Shown here: positions 18,560-26,235 of the stretch, one piece after another
Layout: each line of letters starts with the position of its first letter
How positions within the stretch are numbered: the stretch's first letter is position 1
Source of the DNA: Bimuria novae-zelandiae CBS 107.79
Taxonomy: Eukaryota > Ascomycota > Dothideomycetes > Pleosporales > Didymosphaeriaceae
DNA: 26,235 bases
NCBI GenBank assembly: GCA_010015655.1
Contig: ML976661.1
Coordinates: 633,491 to 659,725, forward strand
Direction of reading: 5' to 3'
The notes under the pieces: generated by a model
The model's database searches: none
Told to the model about the DNA's origin: nothing
What the model saw: the letters and a program-made list of their open reading frames with translations, nothing else
Position numbers and translations under genes: made by a program

Positions 18560-21297
18560 ATAGTTACTAGATTAAATCTTCTTTAGGTTGCTTCGCTTCT
18601 TAGAGCCTGTAAAGACTATCTGACCCTGTATTACCCCCATTATAAAGCCTGTCTCGTCGAAGTTGTACGTGTCGTTATCAGCAATACTATACTTAGCCTT
18701 AGTATTAGCAACTAGCTTAAACTAGGGCGTTATAATACGTAGATCTTCGTTTAGGGCTCGCTAATAATTATATAGATAGCTCTTTTAAAGCTTAATTTCT
18801 AGCGTACGCGTCTTAAGCCTGTCTACCTAGTGCTTATTAATAGGCTATCTATCGCGCTTAGCAAGTAGATTATTAATTATATCTTAAACTATATCCCTTA
18901 TTGCACCTATTCCTCGCTAGTTAAGCTTAAGTATACGTCGGACTAGAGCCTCCTCCTCTAGCTTAGTTAGCTTCTTTGAGTTGGGCTTGCGATCGCGTTA
19001 AGAGAGGGCTCCTTAGCGTCGTTATTATACTATTATTTAAGGCACGCTAAAGGCTATAATAACACGTCTTTCGCTCTTATTACGATCTTTAATTATAGCT
19101 TAAATAGTAAGCTATAGTGCGCTTTTAGTATAAGGTTATTGCGCGTTATGTTGTGATAGCATTGTGGTATAAGCTAGAGGTGGGCTGCATTTAGCAAAGT
19201 TGGCCCGCTCGGTGGGGTTGGCCCGCTCGGTGGTGAACCACGTTAATTAAATTATATAGTAAGGCGATTTATTTACTTAATAAAGTTACGTAGCTATAGT
19301 TAACTAATCTGGCTAGCGCTGCGCTTAGCTAGTAGGTTATTTACTATATTTTATATAGCACCTAGGATAGGCGCAAACCCTCGTAAATCTAGATTAAGTA
19401 TATATTTAATAATTACTTCCTCTTCTAGCTTTGTAAGCTTTTTTAATTTAGGCTAATAATTATATCGCGCAGTAATTTCTGCGCGTTAGTTACGTAGAAT
19501 ACTTTAAGGGATATTATATATTACTATAGCGCGTTGTTTACTTTAGATCTAGCCTTTATTAATAGCTAAGATAGCAAGGAAGATATCTACTTTATTATAA
19601 AGTATTTAAGTAGGAGGTAGTTAAGCTATTATTATTATAAGGTAACGCGTTACGAAAAGTTTAGTAGGGTGACGGCTTGCTTATAATAACGGCTCGCTTA
19701 TAAAGTACGTTAAAGACAAAAGAGCAGGTAATTATTTAGTATATACTTAACCTAGACGCGCGAGGATTTCTACCCTAGCTTGCTACTATAAAAGATACAG
19801 TTAATTCTTTACTAGCTAAGCGTCACCGCGATCCTATAGGCTAAAACTAGGCTATAAACTTTATTAAGCGCTAGCTAGAGCTCTAAGTTAAGTTTAATTA
19901 AAAGTATAACTATAAGAGAGTCCTCTATAAGAATCCTAAGGTTATACAGGGCTAGTTCTAAATTATAGAGAATACTAAAGCTAAGTATAGTATCTTAGAT
20001 AAAGATACTTACAACTTTAATAAGACTAGCTTTATAATAGGTATAATATTAATACGAGTAGTTATTATAGGCTTTAAGCGTTAAGACAGGCTAAAAAGCG
20101 TATAGTAAGGTAACTAGTAGTAGACTTTAGTTATCTAGGGTATTAATATAATAGGCTAGGCGCTTCTACCTTTTACTATCTTCTAAGGCAATCACTACCT
20201 CTCTGCCTAGTACTAAGAGAAGGATCTACCTCGCGACTAGGTTTTTATAGTCTTTAAGAATAGCTAAATAATAAATAAGATTAGTTTATAGTAGCTAAAG
20301 CACTTTAACGCGCATATAAAAAAGTATACTATTAGTAGCTATTAGTTACTTATTATTAATAGCTGTAAAAGCTATAACTAGCTTAAATTCTAATAATACT
20401 ACAAGAATAATAAAATTATTACTCTTTATATACCTCTATATTCGTCGCACCTCTTGTAGCTACTAGATATAGGGTGTTTCTCGCTATTAAAGAAAGTATA
20501 TAGGCGTTAAGCTAAGGATCTAATTCGTAAATATATTATATATATTACTAAAATTAAGTTCCTATCTTGTTTTATTGCCGCGTTTAAAGCTATAATAACT
20601 TAAAGTAAAATTTAAAAATACTTTTAAGGCGCTAGACTTATTCCCCTTAACCTAGAAGTAGTAATATTAAAGCTTAATATTTGTCTACGTACGCCTTTGC
20701 CTTATACTATACGCGATAGTACGTAGTAGTTATAGACGCCTAGTAATACCCTAGAATTTAGGTTATAATTAATATTAGTAAAGGAGAGGATTTAGAGGCA
20801 CCTAGATAGTTTCCTAATAAGTCTAGTTAAGGCCTTTAAAAAGATAGTAAAAGGTATAGTAGTAGTAGCGTATAAGCTAGTGTTAGCGTAAAAGTAGATT
20901 ACTAAGTTTTAAGCTACTAATAAGGCTGCCACGCGTTGGAAATTATATAAAAAAAAGTAATTATAGTAAAATAAAGTACTTATAACTACTAATAGCTAGT
21001 AACTAGCTACTTTAAAGGGCTTTACGGCGCGTAATAATAATAAAAAGATAAAGAAAAGGGTGCGCGCTAATAAAGGTAAATTAACTTAATAGCGCTATAA
21101 ATACTATAGCAAGGCTAAGCATAACTCGCGTACCTATAAGTAGGCTATAGAAGTAGATTCTAAGTAAATTAGCTTCTTATAATTTCTTATAACTATTAAT
21201 GCGCGCTCTATACTATCGCGTATAGTATAGATTTTGGTGGGGTCTTGGCAGAGTATCCAGCTCGCTTGTGTGTCCAGCTTGCTTGTGGAGTATGTTA

Positions 21298-21921
21298 GCT
21301 ATTTTATAAAAATATACAGCCTCTATTTAGGGGTACTTTAAGTTTATTTAGTTTAGTATACTAGTTTTTTGCGTTTAGCAAGAGGACTTAGAATACTAAT
21401 ATAATAAAATTAAAAACGCTTAGTAGTCTATAATATACTATATAATATAAACTATATTAAAAGAGTCAAAAATATAGTATATAGTTTTAAAAGCTTTTAA
21501 GCGCATAGTAATTTTACGTTACTAGCTGTTCTTAAAAGTAAACTAAAAATAAATACTATTACCTTCTTACTAAGGTTTTTTATTATTATTATAACTATAA
21601 ATATAAATCTAGCTAGCCAGGCGCTTACGTAATATTTACCTAAGAGTATACGTAATATATTTACTATTTAATTAAAGTACGGTAACGTTTCTATCCTAAT
21701 TCTAATTTATTATGGACTTAAATATTTCTTATAAAAAGAGTAGACTTAGAATTCGTAGTATTTAACTAAAGAGGAAGAAAAAATACTTATAAAATTCTTA
21801 CTAATAATGTTTAGTCTTAGATAATTTGTATATATTAAGTATTTTTACTTACTAGTATTTAGCATAGCTTATTAGTAGTTTATAAAAAATAATTTAATTA
21901 AGCGTTTAGATAAAAACTAGC
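21298..21921. other. AT-rich RIP-type DNA between E1 and E4
   Basis: TpA-rich with stops in every frame and no recognisable motif. It is the continuation of the DNA left of E1 (14000-14520) and reaches the TA target of E4, so both transposons hit the same older AT-rich block. Confidence 0.45.
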
Positions 21922-21923
21922 TA

Positions 21924-23775
21924 ACGTACTTAACAAGCGAGCTGGCAGTATAAGCGAGCTGGCACCCTATCAACCTTTTATCGCCTTTATAGTAATCTAA
22001 CTTAATAACGCGATATAATAATTACATATAATTACTATTTTAAATTAAGTAGTATTAATAGTACGCTTTGCACACGTTTGTGCATTATACCTAGTTTTTT
22101 TATAATAGCTATAGCGCGTTAAAGCCTACTAACTAGCACCTAATTACGCTTTATTTTAACGTGTTTTACTATTTAGCTACTACTTAACGTCCTTTTAAGC
22201 AATAATCGCCTCTACTACTACCTTTATTAAGGTGCCTTATTACTATATACGCTTTCTTTTTTACTTTTTATATATTATAGTAGCCTTATTGGCCTTTTTA
22301 AGCCTCGCGATCTAATCGCGCATAAGCGTACTTTTATAAGCTATTACTTTAGCGCCCTTTTTATGCTAACTAAACGCTATAATAATAAAAGAAGGTAATA
22401 AACTTTTATACTTATAAATTCTATTACTTATTAATATTAATTAAGCCTTTAGCTTGCGCGCGTTACTTAGTGTTTTAGCTTCTTAAAAAGTAACCTTTAG
22501 TAGAGGTAGCGTTAGCGTATAAAGCTTAATATTAAGTTTTAATATTACTGCCTCTAGGTTATATAGGACTAGGCTAGCGCCTTAAAAGCTTGCGCAGATA
22601 TTCTCCTTTATAATTAATTATATATAGGCTACGTAGAAGGCTAGTAAAAACTCTAGCTTTATAATATAGCTGATATAGTCGCGTATTAGGCTTTTAATCT
22701 AGTAGCTATACGCGCGCTTTAATAGCAAAAAGTTATTAATATTAAGTAGCTATAAAAGGTACGATAAATATAGTAGTATATAAAAAGTATAAATATTATT
22801 CTCCTTATAAAGCTCTTAAAATTTAAGTAAGTTATAGCTCTTATAGCTATTAAGTATAAGTAGCTAGCGCGCGCATACCCTACGCTTTACTATATACTTA
22901 ATAAAGTGTCTTAGCTACTCTATTCTAAGCTTAGTAGTAGTCTAGCTATTATTACTAATAGCGAAAACCTAGTCGCGTGGTATATTATTATCCTAATACT
23001 AGGTAGAAAGGTAATACTAGCTAGGGAAAATAATAAAGGGTAGAATTATTTAGCTAGTAGCGTTAATTCTATAAATTACTATAGTCTACCTATAATTACC
23101 TAGCTAAATAGCCTTTAGTCTATCTTGTCTCTTTAAGCTTATAATTACAAGCTACGCTAATATCTTGCCTATTATAAAGCTAGTCTTATTAAAGTTATAG
23201 GTATTTTTATTATAAATACTATAGGTAGCCTTCGTACATAATATAAACTTAAACTAAGCCCTAATAGCCTTTGAATTCTTGCATAAAACTCTCTATTAAT
23301 CGTATAACTAATTAAATTATATAATAAGGTAGTTTATTTACTTAATAAAGTTGCGCGGCTAGTTCTTGCCTATCTAGCTAGCGCTACGCTTAGCGAGTAG
23401 GTTATCTGCTATATCTTATATAGCACCTAGGGTAGGCGCAAATCCTTGCTAATCTAGATTAAGTATATACCTAATAATTACCTCTTTTTCTAGCTTAGTA
23501 AGCTTTTTTAATTTAGGCTAATAATTGCGTCGCGTAGCAATGCTAGCGCGTTAGCTTTAAAGCGTACTTTATAAAATGTTAAATATTACTATAGCGCGTT
23601 TTTTGCTCTAGATCTAATTTCTATTAATAGCTACGATAGCGAAAAGGATATCTGCTTTATTATAGGATAATTAAGAAGGAGGTAGTTAAGCTATTGTTAT
23701 TACTAGAGGACGCGTCGCGAAAAGTTAGGTAGGGTGCCAGCTCGCTTATACTGCTAGCTCGCTTGTCAAGTACGT
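21924..23775 (-). mobile_element. Fot1-like transposon E4, uninterrupted relative of E2
   Basis: 1852 bp, flanked by TA (21922-21923 and 23776-23777). The inverted repeats of about 47 bp start ACGTACTT and hold two AAGCGAGCTGGCA-type units before CACCCTA(T/C)C. Most of its length can be followed base by base against E2 (for example 22560-22640 with 15450-15530, and 22980-23100 with 15860-15980), so they belong to one family. It carries heavy RIP. It has no insert, and therefore gives the reference length for E2. Confidence 0.93.
22060..23690 (-). pseudogene. E4 transposase, many stops
   Basis: The minus-strand reading from about 23690 shows the helix-turn-helix relic (S-T-L, then L-T-K-L-E-K-E-V-I-I-R-Y-I-L-N-L-D), Q-G-F-A-P-T-L-G-A-I in the second DNA-binding domain, and Y-N-F-N-K-T-S-F-I-I-G for the first catalytic segment (about 23190-23220, Asp changed to Asn). 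The C-terminal knuckle relic near 22090-22120 reads Y-S-Y-Y-K-K-T-R-Y-N-A-R-T, with Cys and His positions changed to Tyr. Very many TAG/TAA stops. Dead copy of the E2 family. Confidence 0.82.
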
Positions 23776-23777
23776 TA

Positions 23778-25266
23778 TAAGCTTTTAAAAAGTAATACCC
23801 TAAGCTTTAAATAAAAAGAGTTAAATTAATAAATTAAAAATATTATAAAAATAATATACGCAAGAAAATAGTAGAGTAGTTTAATATAATTAAATAGGTA
23901 TTATAGAATCTATATATTCTACAAAAGAATTTATATAATATAAATAAGACTAGGGTTATACTTAGTATACTATTATAGTTTGTAGATTAGAAATCTCTAA
24001 TACCCCTAAACTACACTAAACTAGTATTATTAGAGTTTTTAACTTAATTTTTTTTCCTAGCTGTTTTTTCTCCCCTTAAGGGATTATTTTAGTACTATTA
24101 ATAAATTAAGCAGCCTATAGTTAGGGCCTTTTTATAATATAAATTTTTATCCCCTTATATCTATTTTACCTATATAATAAAACTAATATAAAGAGTTATC
24201 CGCTAGACCTTAAAGGCAGTAGGAACCTTCCTAAGTAAGTTACTAATAATAAAACTACTTATATAAAAACTTTTAACTATTATAACGCCTATACAATAAC
24301 TAATAATATTTATAAATTTAGAAAAAGCTTTCCTAGCTACTATAAGTAGTAATAATAATTAATAAGTAAAGAAAGTTATCCTCTACAAACGCCTAGGTAT
24401 AGTATAACTCTAGTAATATATTTAAAAACTAGAGACCTTTTTAATAGTAATACGTTATAGCTTTAAAAGTAAAATCTTATTTTAAAATAAAATAAAAAGT
24501 TTCTAGTAGCCCTAATAGCTCCATAAAGCCTAAAAAAAGGCACGGAAAATTAAATAAGACTAAAAATATAAGTAATAATTTTTAAGTAATAGTTTAAAGG
24601 GTGACCTATTCTTTAACTCTAATAATAGTTAAAACTAGTTTAAGGCTATAGGAAGTATCTAACGCCTATAAAAAAAAATAAGTAAGACTAGACTTATACA
24701 AGCTATAATAAAAAATATTAAATTTAAATAATAGCTATTAGTCTAAATGCCTAGCTACTAAACTTCGTAAAATATTTTTAATTTAAGGATAGAGGTTATA
24801 AGAAACTAAATGTGTAAAAAGAAAAGCCTATAAAGACTATATTACTTACTTCCCTGCCCTTAAAATAAACAAAGTATAAATTAGGTTTATAGTAAAATAC
24901 CTAAGAGATATATAATAAAACTACTAAAACTAAGTAGTAGTAAAGATTTTAAAATAAAAATAATACTAAAAATTATCTAGAATCTACTATAGTAAACTAT
25001 AGTAGACTTTTTAAAATTAGTTTAAGAGTAAAAGAGCGCTATCTACTAAAACATTAAAACTATTAAATAAGATAAAAAGACTCTAATAGAACTCCTTAAC
25101 TATTTAAAAAACTAATAAGAGGAGTGTAACTTTAAAAACCTTAAATAATAATAATAAAAACTATATTAATAACTTTTATATAGTACTTAATGACAGATGA
25201 GTGAGGGTCAAAAGTGGACAGAAAAGTCGATTATATTGTGTGTGTGCTGAGACTAGCTATCTATAG
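23778..25266. other. unidentified AT-rich RIP-type block
   Basis: About 1.4 kb of extreme TpA/A-rich sequence (to about 25190), with stops in every frame and no terminal repeats I could pair. Lys-rich readings on the + strand suggest a former coding repeat, but I could not assign a family. From about 25191 the composition returns to normal, with a short GT run near 25236, up to the E5 target site. Confidence 0.4.
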
Positions 25267-25268
25267 TA

Positions 25269-26235
25269 ACGTGTTTCACCAGTCATTGAGCCACACCAGT
25301 CACTGAGCCACCCCACCAAGATCGCGACGCGTCTCTACACAACACCCACGATGCCCACCACACAACGCACCCGCCAGCTTGAAAAGGAAGCCAGGCTAGC
25401 TCTATCGACCCATGCGATTCAGATAAGACAGGTTTCTAGCTACCGAAACGCTGCAAGGCTCTATGATATCGATCGATCTACCCTACGTCGACGTGTCAAC
25501 GGTCACCTACCTCGGGCCGTTGCTAACGCCCAGAAACGAAAGCTACATCCTACAGAGGAGCAGGCTCTAGTAGAGTGGATACTAGACCTCAACCGACGTG
25601 GATTTCCACCTTACATCATCGACGTACGTAGGATGGCCGACCATCTACTCGCTGCGCGCGGCCAGATCCCTGCCCCACAGCCAGTGGGTAAGAACTGGGT
25701 ATCACGCTTCATCAAGGCTCAGCCAGAGCTACAGACCAAGTGGACTAGGAGCTTCCACAGTCAGCGCGCGCTCTGTGAGGATCCTGTTAAGATCTCTGCC
25801 TGGTACAAGCTTGTGGAGGAGACGCGACAGACATACGGCATACAGGATACAGACACCTACAACTTTGACGAGACAGGCTTCCTAATGGGGGTCGCCTCTA
25901 CGTCTAGAGTAGTCACCAGCTCAGACACTATAGGCAGGGCTATACACATACAGCCAGGCAATCAAGACTACGTTACGACGATTAAAGCCGTCTGCGCAGC
26001 TAGGTGGTCTATACCACCCCTCATCATCCTACCTGGCAAGCTCCACCAGGCTAGCTGGTATACTAACCTACCTGCTGGCTAGGTACTGGCTGTCAGCGAC
26101 AATGGCTGGACGACAGATAGCCTAGGGCTTACCTGGCTAGAGCACTTCACTCGGCATACAGAGTCTCGTACAGTCGGCACCTGGCGGCTGCTTATTCTAG
26201 ACGGTCATAGCAGCCATGCTACCCCTGAGTTCGAT
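25269..26235 (+). mobile_element. Fot1-like transposon E5, left part, runs off window
   Basis: Starts after TA (25267-25268) with ACGTGTTTCACCAGTCA, followed by two CCAGTCA(T/C)TGAGCCAC units and CCCCACCAAGATCGCG. This is the same layout as the other Fot1-like ends here, and the first bases resemble E3 (ACGTGGTTCACC). The right end lies outside the window. The least mutated transposon of the set, apart from the short LTR element. Confidence 0.88.
25351..26235 (+). pseudogene. E5 Fot1/pogo-like transposase, partial, one stop
   Basis: The ATG at 25351 opens 243 codons to a TAG at 26080-26082, after which the same frame continues to the window end (295 codons seen of an expected 500 or more). 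Residues about 20-50 form a psq-type helix-turn-helix (S-S-Y-R-N-A-A-R-L-Y-D-I, then S-T-L-R-R-R-V-N-G). About 64-135 is the CENP-B/Tc5 DNA-binding domain (G-K-N-W-V-S-R-F). The DDE_1 core follows with Asp173 (Y-N-F-D-E-T-G-F) and Asp284 (L-I-L-D-G-H-S-S-H). The third Asp lies beyond the window. The TAG stands where a TGG (Trp) is plausible, so a single RIP-type change may have killed it. Read-through or an intron is possible but nothing supports it. Confidence 0.9.

Larger units (their letters stand above)
16320..19162 (-). pseudogene. E3 transposase, split by LTR element, with stops
   Basis: The minus-strand reading starts at ATG 19162 (M-L-S-Q-H-N-A-Q). The first catalytic segment is intact (Y-N-F-D-E-T-G-F-I-M-G-V, about 18640-18670). 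The LTR element interrupts shortly after, within the DDE domain. The reading resumes at 17360 with the second segment (L-I-I-D-N-Y, about 17130) and the third (S-H-L-L-Q-P-L-N-I-G-C-F, about 17000-17050), where the last Asp is Asn. The longest open piece is 16758-17054. A TAG at 16413-16415 interrupts R-V-R-G; reading on reveals a zinc knuckle R-C-G-R-Y-S-K-A-G-H-N-A-R-T-C, a CX2CX4HX4C pattern with the second Cys changed to Tyr, then the end at 16320. Many Trp/Gln-to-stop changes. Non-functional. Confidence 0.88.
16198..19243 (-). mobile_element. Fot1-like transposon E3, third layer
   Basis: The inverted repeats start ACGTGGTTCACCACCGAG and match for at least 43 bp (16198-16240 and 19201-19243), each with two ACCGAGCGGGCCA units separated by an ACCCC-type spacer, flanked by TA (16196-16197 and 19244-19245). 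The span is 3046 bp. Without the nested LTR element and one copy of its 5-bp duplication it is 1847 bp. It is inserted in E2 between its two DNA-binding and catalytic regions. The ends are nearly perfect and the coding part is less decayed than E1/E2, so it arrived later. Confidence 0.93.
14940..19650 (-). pseudogene. E2 transposase, split by E3, many stops
   Basis: The minus-strand reading begins near 19650 and continues after E3 from 16195 downward. Visible pieces: a helix-turn-helix relic, L-N-L-D-L-R-G-F in the second DNA-binding domain (about 19390), Y-N-F-N-K-T-S-F (first catalytic segment, Asp changed to Asn, about 16070), L-L-I-L-N-N-Y for the second, L-L-Q-L-L-N-I for the third, L-R-T-L-T-P-P, and the C-terminal knuckle relic Y-S-Y-Y-R-K-T-K-Y-N-A-R-T-Y near 14985. 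All catalytic Asp positions that I can align read Asn. The exact start codon is unclear because the N-terminus is eroded. Confidence 0.8.
14811..19710 (-). mobile_element. Fot1-like transposon E2, second layer
   Basis: Its ends AAGTACTTTATAAGCGAGCC (left) and the complement of GGCTCGCTTATAAAGTACGT (right) form inverted repeats of about 50 bp with a doubled TATAAGC(G/A)AG unit, flanked by TA at 14809-14810 and 19711-19712. Removing E3 and one TA leaves exactly 1852 bp, the same as E4, with which it shares sequence throughout. The transposase lies on the minus strand. It inserted into E1's coding region and was itself hit by E3. Confidence 0.9.
14613..21180 (+). pseudogene. E1 transposase, split by E2, many stops
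   Basis: The + strand reading starts at ATG 14613, breaks at 14810 and continues in the same frame from 19713 once E2 is removed. Recognisable parts: the helix-turn-helix (R-S-T-L-S-T-R, about 14735-14760), the second DNA-binding region (L-N-L-D-A-R-G-F, about 19750), the first catalytic segment Y-N-F-N-K-T-S-F near 20012-20045 with Asp changed to Asn, the second (L-L-I-I-N) near 20350, and the third segment near 20450-20500 keeping L-D-I-G-C-F. Near 21110-21140 a C-terminal zinc-knuckle relic reads Y-K-Y-Y-S-K-A-K-H-N-S-R-T-Y, with Cys changed to Tyr. Dozens of TAG/TAA stops. Non-functional. Confidence 0.85.
14523..21295 (+). mobile_element. Fot1-like transposon E1, outer shell of a nest
   Basis: Terminal inverted repeats of about 65 bp (14523-14587 and 21231-21295) differ at five sites, all transitions, and are flanked by TA (14521-14522 and 21296-21297). 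Each holds a doubled ACAAGC(G/A)AGCTGG unit followed by ACTCTGCCAAGACCCCACCAAAAT. The span is 6773 bp, but removing E2 with one TA leaves 1871 bp, a normal Fot1 length. The insertion of E2 splits it at 14810/19711. It is the oldest layer and heavily RIP-mutated. Confidence 0.92.

Noticed and set aside
1..26235. CRISPR array, bacterial operon or prophage
   Set aside because: No spaced repeats, ribosome-binding sites or operon-like gene packing; the transposons, RIP pattern and tRNA features are fungal.

Overview
The window looks like a repeat island from a filamentous ascomycete genome (Pezizomycotina; the element mix resembles that of Dothideomycetes, but this is inference). Three things point there. 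Almost everything recognisable is a Fot1/pogo-type DNA transposon or a Copia LTR retrotransposon. The repeats carry the signature of repeat-induced point mutation (RIP): CpA/TpG changed to TpA, with dozens of TGG-to-TAG and CAA/CAG-to-TAA/TAG stops. The sequence alternates sharply between very AT-rich, TpA-saturated blocks and short GC-balanced blocks. No gene in the window is clearly intact.

Left third (1-9.6 kb). After an unassigned start and a decayed type II tRNA-like sequence (484-567) comes a complete but RIP-mutated Copia element on the minus strand (1194-6468). It has 199-bp LTRs and a 5-bp target duplication GTAAT, and gag, protease, integrase, reverse transcriptase and RNase H remain readable through many stops. 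A second, older and truncated Copia relic with a different LTR lies at 7600-8725. The rest is AT-rich sequence I cannot identify.

Middle (9.6-14.5 kb). This is GC-balanced sequence with a broken dienelactone hydrolase gene (9622-10469) and a complete Fot1-like element (10553-12340) inserted about 80 bp downstream. Further on are apparently unique intergenic DNA and a 3'-truncated tRNA-Gly(GCC) relic (13160-13227).

Right half (14.5-26.2 kb). A four-level nest occupies 14523-21295. Fot1-like element E1 (+) is interrupted by E2 (-), which is interrupted by E3 (-), which is interrupted by a young 1194-bp LTR element with identical LTRs and only a short gag-like ORF. Removing each insert and one copy of its target duplication leaves 1871, 1852 and 1847 bp for E1, E2 and E3, typical Fot1 sizes. 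E4 (21924-23775, -) is a relative of E2 with exactly the same length. After another unidentified RIP-type block, a fresher Fot1-like element E5 (+) starts at 25269 and runs off the window.

The order of events can be read directly: E1-E4 and the Copia elements were mutated by RIP, while the short LTR element shows no visible RIP and inserted last. No host pathway is visible. The 'system' here is transposon nesting plus RIP, and the most novel-looking object is the small gag-bearing LTR element.
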